35,612 nt of DNA. It comes from Saprospiraceae bacterium (lineage in GTDB: Bacteria > Bacteroidota > Bacteroidia > Chitinophagales > Saprospiraceae). Positions 16,533 to 25,310 of this stretch are shown one piece after another (position 1 is the first letter of the stretch; each line of letters starts with the position of its first letter). A program made the translations under genes and the position numbers. The notes under the pieces were generated by a model. That model searched no databases and was not told where the DNA came from. It saw nothing but the letters and a program-made list of their open reading frames with translations. The DNA is taken from positions 1 to 35,612 of the forward strand of contig JAJTER010000023.1 in assembly GCA_021299835.1 (NCBI GenBank), read 5' to 3'.

Positions 16533-18116
16533 TCAGCAAGATTTATAAAACGTAGTGGGAATGGCTTCCAGGTTCTGCTCTATTTTTTTTGCTGCATTGG
16601 TAACAGATAATCCACCAAGATTAGTGCATCTTAAGGTATGATGAATCTCATCGCCGACGGCTTTCATGGTCTCAATCACCTCGTCCAGGGGAATTAAAAA
16701 TGCATAATTTGACAAGGCCATATTGGCACATGCTACCGCATTGGAAGCAGCCATAACATTTCTTCCAAGGCAGGGAGCTTCCACCCGATTACCAATGGGA
16801 TCACAAATAAGACCCAGTGAATTTTGTAAAGCAAGGGAGGCGGCACCAATGGCTTGTAACAGCGTTCCACCTTTTAAGCCAACCAAAGCGGCTGCGGCCA
16901 TTCCGCCAGCGGAGCCCGTTTCGGCCATACAACCTCCTACTTCAGCCGCAAAAGTGGCATTTTTTGCTATAAAAACACCAATTAATCCCGCCGAGAGTAA
17001 GGCCTTTACTATTTCCTCTTCAGGGAGGTTCATTGAATGTGCCATACCAAAAACTGCACCGGGCAATGCGCCACAAGAACCTGCGGTTGGAGCAGCAACA
17101 ATGATGCCCATAGAACTTTTTACCTCCATAACCGCAGAAACATACATCGTAATTAAATTATTGGCGTCACCGCCCAACAATTTATGGGATGATAATTTAT
17201 CTTGAAAGAGTAAGGATTGACTACCTAAAATCCTGTCATCATAATGAGTTCCCTTTAATCCTGTTTGAATGGATTGACTCATTATTCCGACGATTTTCCG
17301 CATCATTTCAAACACTTCGGTTTCGGAAATATTACCCCTTAACGCTTCATATTTTACCGCGAGTTGCCATAATTCAAGATTTTTGTCCTCATTATATTCA
17401 AACATTTCCTGACAGTTATTGAAAGGAACTTCCATGTCTTTTCTGGCCTTAATGGGTAAAACCGGATGAATAATCTTAATTTTTGCAACCCCATCCTGTT
17501 GACGTAACTTATCCAATACATATTTTGGAATCAAATCCTGGGTTTTAATTTCCAAAAAACAGGAAACTCCGGCGTGGTATTCCATGAATTCAGGAGATAT
17601 GGAATCAAGAATAATAGGAAAAAGAGAGGAAGGATTATCACAATATATCAGGGTTTCGAAATAATCTCCTGTCATGGAAACCTTATTCTGGTCGATGTCT
17701 ATCACCTCAATCATGCCCCCACCAGTGGAAATGGCAGTTAAAGAATGAATTTCATTTGCATTGGATAAGGTTAATTTATAAGTATTTGGATGATCTGCCT
17801 GAATATCTTTAATTTCTATATGAACAAAAATACCATTTGATTCCAGGTGATTTTCTGATAAGGGGAGCCTTTCATCATAAGCCTCCCAACCCATGAATCC
17901 ACCAAAAATACCCATATCTGAGCCTTGACTTTTATGTGTGGTGGCAAGAGATCCGTTTGGATCAAATTCAATGTAAATATTAGTCAATTCGTTGTTCATC
18001 AAATCCCTGCACATTCTACCAATCCTTAGCGCTGCAGCACAATGGGAACTGGAAGGACCGCGCATGACAGGTCCGATGACATCATTGAAAATACTTGGGC
18101 TTGCACTCATTTTCAT
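16533..18116 (-). CDS. sdaA: L-serine ammonia-lyase, iron-sulfur-dependent, single chain
   Basis: Converts L-serine to pyruvate and ammonia with a 4Fe-4S cluster. 527 residues, longer than E. coli SdaA (about 454), the excess lying in the N-terminal beta domain. The beta domain begins with IFNDVIGPVMRGPSSSH, the alpha domain holds PTAGSCGALPGAVFGMAH. Cysteines C396, C438 and C449 have the 42- and 11-residue spacing of the cluster ligands in type 2 bacterial enzymes. The final residue is cysteine (C527), matching the 'tail-in-mouth' C-terminal cysteine known to cap the cluster in the Legionella enzyme. The start at 18116 fits the conserved N-terminus. It is divergent from the TauE/SafE gene across 90 bases and upstream of the PhnB-like gene. 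Confidence 0.94.
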   Translation of the reverse strand: MKMSASPSIFNDVIGPVMRGPSSSHCAAALRIGRMCRDLMNNELTNIYIEFDPNGSLATTHKSQGSDMGIFGGFMGWEAYDERLPLSENHLESNGIFVHIEIKDIQADHPNTYKLTLSNANEIHSLTAISTGGGMIEVIDIDQNKVSMTGDYFETLIYCDNPSSLFPIILDSISPEFMEYHAGVSCFLEIKTQDLIPKYVLDKLRQQDGVAKIKIIHPVLPIKARKDMEVPFNNCQEMFEYNEDKNLELWQLAVKYEALRGNISETEVFEMMRKIVGIMSQSIQTGLKGTHYDDRILGSQSLLFQDKLSSHKLLGGDANNLITMYVSAVMEVKSSMGIIVAAPTAGSCGALPGAVFGMAHSMNLPEEEIVKALLSAGLIGVFIAKNATFAAEVGGCMAETGSAGGMAAAALVGLKGGTLLQAIGAASLALQNSLGLICDPIGNRVEAPCLGRNVMAASNAVACANMALSNYAFLIPLDEVIETMKAVGDEIHHTLRCTNLGGLSVTNAAKKIEQNLEAIPTTFYKSC

Positions 18117-18206
18117 TTATTTGAGGATTCATTACATTTAACCAAAATAGCTCTTTATCTTAGATATTCATAATGTTCATGCGGTTGAATTTTAAACAAA
18201 AATAAA

Positions 18207-19070
18207 ATGAAGGAAATGGTTACATTTATATGGATCATATTGGGAATATTGACCTGTTGGTTCTCCATAACCTTTGTCATGGATTTCCTGAAGCATAAGA
18301 ATAATCTGGAAAAGGTTAGTTGGTTAAAGACAGGATTGATTGGTTTCTTTGTAAACTTCATTGATGTTTTAGGCATTGGGGCCTTTGCCCCACAAACGGC
18401 CTTACTCAAATTCACCGGGCAAACGGAGGATAAATTGCTGCCAGGAACCTTAAATGTAGCGAATACAATACCTGTATTAATTCAAGCGATTATTTTCATT
18501 ACCGTCATAAAAGTGGAGCCCATCACCTTAATCACCATGCTCCTATCGGCGGCTGTTGGTGCTGTTTGGGGAGCTGGCATTGTTTCCAGATTAAAAGTAG
18601 ATCATGTCAGATTAATTATGGGTATTGCCCTAATTATCACCGCTGGTTTTATGGTAGCGGTAAATATGGAATGGATAAAGGGCGGAGGGACCGCCATTGG
18701 TTTATCTGGATATAAATTAGTATTTGCCATAGCGGTCAATTTCTTGCTGGGGGCTTTAATGACGGCCGGTATTGGTTTATACGCGCCATGTATGGCCATG
18801 GTTTTCTCCCTCGGATTGTCCCCACAGGTAGCCTTTCCAATCATGATGGGATCTTGTGCCTTTTTAATGCCTCCTGCATCTATCAAATTCATCAAAGAAG
18901 GAGCTTATAATAGGAAAGCCGCCTTTTCAATGGCTATTCCTGGCATTGTTGCCGTATTTATTGCTGCATTTATAGTGAAATCCCTTCCTTTGGAATCTTT
19001 GCGTTGGTTAGTCATTGTCGTTATTCTTTATACGGCCATTCTCTTACTTCGTGCTTTTAAACGTTCCTAG
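18207..19070 (+). CDS. TauE/SafE-family membrane permease
   Basis: 287-residue integral membrane protein with about eight hydrophobic segments, consistent with PF01925, a family that includes sulfite, sulfoacetate and other organic-anion exporters. The first half has GFFVNFIDVLGIGAFAPQTA and VANTIPVLIQAI; the second half repeats the layout with VNFLLGALMTAGIGLYAP and PIMMGSCAFLMPP, reflecting the family's internal duplication. The substrate cannot be told from sequence. It is followed 54 bases later by a DHDPS-family gene on the same strand, suggesting an amino-acid or keto-acid link rather than sulfite, but this is only context. Confidence 0.85.
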   Translation: MKEMVTFIWIILGILTCWFSITFVMDFLKHKNNLEKVSWLKTGLIGFFVNFIDVLGIGAFAPQTALLKFTGQTEDKLLPGTLNVANTIPVLIQAIIFITVIKVEPITLITMLLSAAVGAVWGAGIVSRLKVDHVRLIMGIALIITAGFMVAVNMEWIKGGGTAIGLSGYKLVFAIAVNFLLGALMTAGIGLYAPCMAMVFSLGLSPQVAFPIMMGSCAFLMPPASIKFIKEGAYNRKAAFSMAIPGIVAVFIAAFIVKSLPLESLRWLVIVVILYTAILLLRAFKRS

Positions 19071-19124
19071 CATAAATTTTCTTACTTTTAAGTAGCTTTC
19101 GTTCATCCTAAAATTCTTTAATAA

Positions 19125-20030
19125 ATGGCCGTTTCATGGAAGGGAGTATTTCCCGCAATCACAACTAAGTTCACCTCCCAAAATCAGTTGGATTTAGGAC
19201 TATTTAAAAAAAATCTAAGCGCCCAATTAGATGCTGGCATAAATGGCATTGTTCTTGGGGGATCCCTGGGTGAGGCAAGCGTATTGACGAATGTTGAAAA
19301 GGAAATTTTAGTAAAGGAAACCTTGCAATTTGTTGAAGGTAAAGTCCCCGTTATCATCAATATAGCGGAAGGAAGTACGGATGTGGCCATTGAATTGGCA
19401 CAGGAAGCATCCCTTTGGGGCGCCCAGGGACTCATGTTATTACCTCCCATGCGTTATAAGGCCGATGACAGAGAAACCGTCCAATATTTCAAGGATGTTG
19501 CGGAAAGCACGCCACTTCCTATCATGATTTACAACAATCCGGTAGATTATAAAATTGATGTCACCATTGATATGTTTGCGGAATTAGCTTCCGTTTCAAA
19601 TATTCAAGCCATTAAGGAATCAACGCGTGATGTTACCAATGTCACCAGGCTTCGAAATGCTTTTGGGGACAGATTTAGCATTTTATGTGGTGTTGACACC
19701 TTAGCATTAGAGGAATTGGTATTAGGAGCCGATGGCTGGGTGGCAGGTTTGGTATGTGCCTTCCCCGCAGAAACAGTGACCGTTTTTAAGCTGGTTAAAG
19801 CGGGTAGGATAGAGGAAGCTATAAACATTTACAGATGGTTTATGCCTTTATTGGAATTGGATATTCATCCAAAATTGGTTCAATACATAAAACTGGCTGA
19901 GTCAAAAACAGGATTGGGTTCAGAATTTGTGAGGAGACCAAGATTAGTATTGGAAGGGGCTGAGCGTCAAAAAATTGAAAATATCATTGACACAGGCATT
20001 AAAAACAGACCTGTTTTACCAAACTGTTAA
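19125..20030 (+). CDS. dihydrodipicolinate synthase-family aldolase/deaminase
   Basis: 301-residue class I aldolase-type enzyme of the DHDPS/NAL family. Visible active-site residues: Schiff-base lysine K164 in IQAIKES, proton-relay tyrosine Y136 in PIMIYNNP, and the substrate-carboxylate loop GSLGE (46-50) in place of the GTTGE of true DapA. This loop and the strongly conserved YRWFMPLLELDIHPKLVQYIKLAE stretch (read with a gap at 831 to 850 of the gene) resemble the subgroup found in Bacteroidota hydroxyproline-catabolism clusters, where a family member deaminates 1-pyrroline-4-hydroxy-2-carboxylate. That link is from memory, and no proline epimerase or dehydrogenase is nearby. A role on 2-keto-3-deoxy sugars is the alternative. 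Lysine biosynthesis is unlikely. Confidence 0.85.
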   Translation: MAVSWKGVFPAITTKFTSQNQLDLGLFKKNLSAQLDAGINGIVLGGSLGEASVLTNVEKEILVKETLQFVEGKVPVIINIAEGSTDVAIELAQEASLWGAQGLMLLPPMRYKADDRETVQYFKDVAESTPLPIMIYNNPVDYKIDVTIDMFAELASVSNIQAIKESTRDVTNVTRLRNAFGDRFSILCGVDTLALEELVLGADGWVAGLVCAFPAETVTVFKLVKAGRIEEAINIYRWFMPLLELDIHPKLVQYIKLAESKTGLGSEFVRRPRLVLEGAERQKIENIIDTGIKNRPVLPNC

Positions 20031-20068
20031 TATTTGCCGGACTAAAAAGATTGGATTACAATAAATTT

Positions 20069-21619
20069 CTATTTGGCGCTACCAGAATAACTGACAAAGG
20101 CGATGAATCGGCTGTCTGGCGACCAGGATGGTGTATTTATCGTTCCTTGCCCACCATATAGATAGGCAATGGTTTTGGGAAATCCTCCCATTACAGGCAT
20201 TAATTTAAGGCTGACTGGTTTGCAGCCGGGATGTTGCGTAGGATCAATATCATCTTCAAAAGAGATGTAAGCTATCCATTTACCGTCAGGTGAAATATGC
20301 GGAAACCAGTTATTATATTGGTCGAAAGTCAATTGTTCCAATGCTGTACCATCGGGTTTCATTCGCCAAAGTTGCATGGTACCCGTCATACTACCATTGA
20401 AATAGATCCATTTACCATCGGGTGAACCTTCAGGTCCGTCCACATGACCAAAGGTAAAACGGGTTAATTGAGTTTCTTCACCCGTTTCTATATTGGCCTT
20501 AAAAACATGATAAAGCGAGTTTCGGCTGGTATCCCTTCGCCCCACATAATATACTTCCTTATTATTTGCTGCCCAGCCATGCAGATAGGAAGGTGTTTTT
20601 TCGGTAACCAATCTGGGTTCACCCCCTGAGAGAGGCAGCACATAAATCGTTGATCCACCACCAAATAATCCGGCCCTGTGAGAACTTATACCCAACCATT
20701 TTCCATCAAATGAAATCACATGGTCATTATTGTTTCTATTGGCATTTCCTGTATTGAGTTTTGAGGGTGCGCCTTTACCATCAACAGGAATGGTCCAGAT
20801 ATTTCCTTTGCTATTGAATAACAGGTGTTTGCCATCGGGTATCCAGTTAGGCGCTTCAAAACGAACAGGGCTTTCATAGATCACCTTTCGATTTCCGGTA
20901 AAAACATCCAACATTTCCAATCGGCTACCCAGGCTATCTGCCCCATTAAAATTAAAAGAAGGCGGCATCATTTTATCTACCCTAACGTTCCAGATATTAA
21001 CCTCCTCCAGGGCATCCGGGTTATTTGAGCACACAAATAAGCCTACATAAGGATTTTCACCTATATTTTCCATCGTCACGGCACCATAAGATTGCAGAGG
21101 TTCACCCTCATTGGCAATTCGCATCGTGTAGGTATTCCCTTTTCGTTCCAGTTGGATGGTACGTGCTTTTTTCTTTGGAAATATTAATTCGTCTTTCCCA
21201 TTACGCATATATGCACCATGTATTTCACGCCAGGTGGCCATAGTTAGACCATCACCCTGAATGGTGGATGTAAAATGTACTGCATCATCCTCTAAACTTT
21301 CTCTTACCATCCATCCTAATTTACGACGGGGATTATTTCCGATGGGGTTAGCAAACTCAAAATTAGCCGTGACTATAAAATCGCCTTGTATTCTACTGGA
21401 AAGAAAATAAAATTGATCCTTATTCAACCCAATTTGAGAACCCGCTCCTTTTAGTTTATACACTTGGTTTTCAACATCGTAATAGGAGCTGCCAGTTAAT
21501 TTTGGTTTTCCGATATCATTTGCGGAATTAAAAACGCCCAAATGTTGAATTTGCCCAAAACAATGGCTAAAAAAAACAAAAAGGGGAAGGAACAAGGTCA
21601 AATGTCTGTAATTCATCAT
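20069..21619 (-). CDS. exported TolB-like beta-propeller protein with an N-terminal ConA-like domain
   Basis: 516 residues with a signal peptide (cleavage near residue 22; M2 is an alternative start). Residues about 25-210 look like a concanavalin/laminin-G-type sandwich of the DUF1349 sort: DFIVTANFEF, RKLGWMVRES, and IQLERKGNTYTMRI. Residues about 230-516 are WD40-like PD40 repeats of the TolB type, seen as recurring SPDGKWIYF, SPDGKWIAYIS and SPDSRFIAFVS. It lacks the TolB N-terminal domain and Tol-Pal neighbours, so it is not the cell-division TolB. Related proteins often sit near carbohydrate loci in Bacteroidota; the function is unknown. It converges on the DHDPS-family gene with a 38-base gap and no clear terminator. 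Confidence 0.8.
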   Translation of the reverse strand: MMNYRHLTLFLPLFVFFSHCFGQIQHLGVFNSANDIGKPKLTGSSYYDVENQVYKLKGAGSQIGLNKDQFYFLSSRIQGDFIVTANFEFANPIGNNPRRKLGWMVRESLEDDAVHFTSTIQGDGLTMATWREIHGAYMRNGKDELIFPKKKARTIQLERKGNTYTMRIANEGEPLQSYGAVTMENIGENPYVGLFVCSNNPDALEEVNIWNVRVDKMMPPSFNFNGADSLGSRLEMLDVFTGNRKVIYESPVRFEAPNWIPDGKHLLFNSKGNIWTIPVDGKGAPSKLNTGNANRNNNDHVISFDGKWLGISSHRAGLFGGGSTIYVLPLSGGEPRLVTEKTPSYLHGWAANNKEVYYVGRRDTSRNSLYHVFKANIETGEETQLTRFTFGHVDGPEGSPDGKWIYFNGSMTGTMQLWRMKPDGTALEQLTFDQYNNWFPHISPDGKWIAYISFEDDIDPTQHPGCKPVSLKLMPVMGGFPKTIAYLYGGQGTINTPSWSPDSRFIAFVSYSGSAK

Positions 21620-21857
21620 CGGAAATGGCTTTGGTTGTTGAATATACGGATAAAAGGCGACAACAAGAGGTGTAAGGGGATATTTATACGGCTTGTAAAG
21701 GACATTTGCCCTATCTTTATATTAAAATTGGACGATATTATGCAAAAAACATTCAACATAATGGGCATGTGTCCTTTAATGACCTTCTATTTTTTTTATA
21801 TGAACTTTCTTTGATTTACTATTATATGATATGGTGACCCAATATTTATGTATTATT

Positions 21858-21889
21858 CTGTAGAGACGCGATGCTTCGCGTCTCTACAG
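21858..21889. repeat. REP-like perfect palindrome, 14-bp arms
   Basis: CTGTAGAGACGCGA (21858-21871), loop TGCT, then TCGCGTCTCTACAG (21876-21889): a perfect hairpin. It lies 7 bases beyond the stop of the HEAT/DUF1080 gene. The GTAGAGACGCG...CGCGTCTCTAC core resembles a dispersed palindrome that I recall from cyanobacterial and some Bacteroidota genomes. On the + strand AATTTTTT follows it. The rest of 21620-21896 is AT-rich; short ATG frames there are not supported as genes. Confidence 0.75.
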
Positions 21890-21896
21890 AAATTTT

Positions 21897-24800
21897 TTAT
21901 AAAGCTTTAATTCTCAAATTTTTAAATCGAACTTCGGAACCATGTCCGAGAAAGCCAATATGTCCTTTAGCACGTTGTAATCCAGGATGATTTTTATGAT
22001 CCAAAGTACCATTTTCTGAGGCTTCTTTTAAGTCACCATCAACGATAATCTGTCCATTTAAAGTCACTCTGATTCTATCTCCTTCGATACGAATTTCCTC
22101 CTCATTCCACTGACCAACGGGTTTTAGAAATTCTCTTTTTGCAGGAATAATTCCGTAAACAGAACCATGATATTGGTAAGGTTCAAGATTTGCATAAATA
22201 GGTGAAGTATTATCAAGAACTTGAATTTCCATACCCACATAAGCGGCATCTCCTTCTAATGGCGTTCTTATGCCAATACCATTATTGGCTCCCGGTGTTA
22301 ATTGGAAATCAAAACGGAAAACGAAATCATCATATTCTTTTTCTGTATAAAGATTTCCTTTTCCTCCAGCCGTTGGATCAATGAGGATCGTTTGATCAAC
22401 CACCTTATAATCGGTCATATTACCAACCCAACCAGTTAAATCTTTTCCATTAAATAAAGAAACGAATCCGTTGGTTTCCTCTTCTGGTGTAAGGCTAATC
22501 TGGCTGCTAGACAGATTTCTGACATATACGTCCCTAAAAGCCAGGTCGGTACCATGAGCTTGTAGTTCGATAGGTCCGGAAGGGAAAATAGGTAATTTTC
22601 TGTCCCAATAATTTTCCAGCGTCACATTATCTACCACCAATTCACCATTTAGATAAACAGTTACTTTTTCACCAACCATTCTGATGAAAAAAGTATTCCA
22701 GTCATTTATCGCATTATCCATTAATTTCAATGGCTTAGAAGGATTGTTTTTATTGTTATATAGACCGCCTGAACCTACATTGGCACCTACATCCACACGG
22801 GTAGTGTCCCAAATTTGAACTTGAGGTGTTCCTCTAAGATAAATGCCGCTATCCCCATTTTTGGAAATCCGCCAATCTACCCACATTTCGAAATCGGCAT
22901 AATCCTTAACTGAGCAAAGATTTTCATAACCTGTCCCTGTAAATCTGATTTCACCGTTCACCACCGTCCAATTCAGGGGTAATTTAGCATTAGCCTCTTT
23001 CTGTTTTGCAGCTAAAACATCAGGAGCCATGGCAGCACGAGCTATAGGGTTTTCAACAAGACCTTGCCAACCGGACAAATCCTTTCCATTAAACATTGGC
23101 ACAAAGCCTTCACTTGCGGGCATTTGAGAAAGCCATGTCCGTATATTTTCCCTGGTATAATCACTTTCTGCACCGCTGAGAACCACCATACATTTTTCTA
23201 ATACTGGTTTAACAGTGGCTCCAAACAGACCAGCTTTACCTCCCGATTCTGGCAATGCAATATCACTACAAGCCTGTGCTGCAGCTTGTTGCACTTTGGC
23301 ATCGTCCAGGAAAGTAGCTACGGTAATAAAAGACAAAAACGATTTATTATTGGCCAGTTGATTGATAATAAGTCTTTTTAAGCCGGCATCATCCTGGGTA
23401 TAGGGAATCAATTTTCTGATTGACAACACCTTTCTTTCTGTACTCAATGATGAGCTGCCTATTTGTTTTACAAAGGCGCGAAAAGCAGCATTGGCTCTTT
23501 CTGGTTCATTAGATTCAATGACAGGTAAAAGGTAAGAGGTGGCGGCTTCATTCTCCCATTTGGTCAACGCTTGAAAAGCGGCATTTTTTAGATCAGCCTG
23601 ATTGCTTTTGTAAGCAGAGGCTACCAGATTAAGCAAAGAAGGATCCGAAATAGGAGCAAAAGCACCCAGGTATTTCTTTTGGTTTTCTGGACTTTTTACC
23701 CAGATTTCCTTTAGTTTTTCAACCGTCTGTGCTGATTTTATAGAAACTACTGCGTCTTGTAATAATTTAATGACTTGATCGTCAGTAGCGGACGATAATT
23801 TCTCTAATAAAACATCAATGGAATTTGCAGAACTTGTCCCAGTTAATGCCTTATAAGCTGTTAAAGAAATGGCTTTATCGGTGGCATTGGTATAACCTAT
23901 AACGTCATTGAAAGCAAGGACGGCATTTCTTGAAGCTAAAGTTTCAAGAAAAACAATCTTTCCGCTATTTCCTGCTTTATGCAAAGCAGAGATAATCGCT
24001 GGAATTTCCCGGGAACTTATCCATGTCTTTAAAAGAAGTGAAATAGTGGGGATTTCCGCAGAACTTATATTGGAGGCATAAGAAAGCAATGTTGGAATAC
24101 CTTCCCTGCCTTTTATAGCCATCAAAGCTTTTATAGCGGCTAATCTATTCTCAAGTTCTGTCGTCTTTAATTGAGATTCAACGAAAGGAAGAGCCAGGGG
24201 ATTTTTCAACGAACCCACATAATCCAATATCTGGATATTAGCTGCTGGGGATAAAGAACCAGCTTTATCGAGAATTTTTCTAAGGCCTGCAACGTCCTTA
24301 TTTTCTAAAGCCAGGGCTAATGCCGCTCCTCTGTAATCTGCATTGGCATGACTTAACGCTTGAATTACCTCATCTATGGCATTCATGCCGTCATAAGTAA
24401 TAAGTAAGCGAAGGGCAGCTAGGGAATAGGTATAAGCCGGCGTTGAAGCGTTATTTTTGACTATAAATCGGGCATTTTTTTCAGCGATAGACCATTGATT
24501 ATTTTTAGCCAGCTGATCCAGATAATTAATCCAGGAACGCATGGTTTCCGTCGGCTCGTATTTAAATCCGACGGAAGTAGCCGCTGTTTTCATTATTTTT
24601 TCGGAAGAAGGCTGACCAGCTTTAGCTATGCCTGCCAAGGCAATTTTACGTAAATCAGCACCCGTTTCATTTTGGATAACTGCATGTAAAATATCCAGAC
24701 TTTTAGCATTACTATAGGCTGCGATACCTTTCAGCACTGGCAATTTTTTATTTCCGGTGCTTTTGGCAAAGGCGCGAAGTAAAGCATCGTGAGCCTCTTC

Positions 24801-25274
24801 GGAACGAATGGCAATAAGGGTTTGCACGGCATAATCAGCCAATGTTTCAGAGGCTAGAAAAGGTTCAATAGAAGGAACTATATCTTTACCAATAAAGGAA
24901 AGGTGGTGTAAAAAGAAGGACTGAACGGTTGTTTCTTTCGAGGCAACCAAAGCACGTAAAAAGGCTTTTTCAACCAATTGTCGGGCTGCTTCATTTCCGT
25001 CCTGACCAGCATACCAAACCAAGCCGTTTAAGGCGGTACGTACCCGGGTGTCGTTTCCAACTTCTGCAGCGCTTACCTTTGAGGTAAATAAATCGAGTCC
25101 GGCAGGACCCATTTCTATCATTTCTTTAGCTAATCTATTGCGTTGATTTCCGTCGCGTGCAGGGATTTCATTTAAAATGTCAGCCATCTGCGTCGGCAAA
25201 GTACGTTGACTAAGCCCAACATTTGGCAATAAAATGGACAAAATAAGTGCCGTAAAAAAAAGATTGCGAATCAT
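21897..25274 (-). CDS. exported HEAT-repeat protein with two C-terminal DUF1080 (3-keto-disaccharide hydrolase) domains
   Basis: 1125 residues with an N-terminal signal peptide (about 1-22). Residues about 30-715 are helical HEAT-like repeats, visible as many paired helices with patterns such as ALLRAFAKS, ALALALENKD and AAIKALMAI. Residues about 720-925 and 930-1125 are two DUF1080 jelly-roll domains, each starting with the LFNGKDL-x-GW signature (MFNGKDLSGWQG and LFNGKDLTGWVG) and containing the conserved NGDSGIYLRG or NNGIGIRTP strand. DUF1080 (PF06439) is now called 3-keto-disaccharide hydrolase: it cleaves glycosides after C3 oxidation. The gene follows the Gfo/Idh/MocA gene by 36 bases, the usual partner enzyme for that oxidation. 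The HEAT part may bind the substrate or a partner; that is inference. Confidence 0.9.
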   Translation of the reverse strand: MIRNLFFTALILSILLPNVGLSQRTLPTQMADILNEIPARDGNQRNRLAKEMIEMGPAGLDLFTSKVSAAEVGNDTRVRTALNGLVWYAGQDGNEAARQLVEKAFLRALVASKETTVQSFFLHHLSFIGKDIVPSIEPFLASETLADYAVQTLIAIRSEEAHDALLRAFAKSTGNKKLPVLKGIAAYSNAKSLDILHAVIQNETGADLRKIALAGIAKAGQPSSEKIMKTAATSVGFKYEPTETMRSWINYLDQLAKNNQWSIAEKNARFIVKNNASTPAYTYSLAALRLLITYDGMNAIDEVIQALSHANADYRGAALALALENKDVAGLRKILDKAGSLSPAANIQILDYVGSLKNPLALPFVESQLKTTELENRLAAIKALMAIKGREGIPTLLSYASNISSAEIPTISLLLKTWISSREIPAIISALHKAGNSGKIVFLETLASRNAVLAFNDVIGYTNATDKAISLTAYKALTGTSSANSIDVLLEKLSSATDDQVIKLLQDAVVSIKSAQTVEKLKEIWVKSPENQKKYLGAFAPISDPSLLNLVASAYKSNQADLKNAAFQALTKWENEAATSYLLPVIESNEPERANAAFRAFVKQIGSSSLSTERKVLSIRKLIPYTQDDAGLKRLIINQLANNKSFLSFITVATFLDDAKVQQAAAQACSDIALPESGGKAGLFGATVKPVLEKCMVVLSGAESDYTRENIRTWLSQMPASEGFVPMFNGKDLSGWQGLVENPIARAAMAPDVLAAKQKEANAKLPLNWTVVNGEIRFTGTGYENLCSVKDYADFEMWVDWRISKNGDSGIYLRGTPQVQIWDTTRVDVGANVGSGGLYNNKNNPSKPLKLMDNAINDWNTFFIRMVGEKVTVYLNGELVVDNVTLENYWDRKLPIFPSGPIELQAHGTDLAFRDVYVRNLSSSQISLTPEEETNGFVSLFNGKDLTGWVGNMTDYKVVDQTILIDPTAGGKGNLYTEKEYDDFVFRFDFQLTPGANNGIGIRTPLEGDAAYVGMEIQVLDNTSPIYANLEPYQYHGSVYGIIPAKREFLKPVGQWNEEEIRIEGDRIRVTLNGQIIVDGDLKEASENGTLDHKNHPGLQRAKGHIGFLGHGSEVRFKNLRIKAL

Positions 25275-25310
25275 AATTTAATTATTAAGTCAGGTTTGAA
25301 CCTCTTTTAT

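Noticed and set aside
16723-17205. 160-codon open frame on the + strand
   Set aside because: It is antisense to the well-supported serine dehydratase and its alanine/proline-rich translation looks like a shadow of that gene.
21542-21814. 90-codon + strand frame before the DUF1080 operon end
   Set aside because: It begins antisense to the signal peptide of the TolB-like gene and has low-complexity, AT-driven composition with no domain.
21858-21889. CRISPR repeat
   Set aside because: The palindrome occurs once, with no spacer-repeat periodicity around it and no cas genes.
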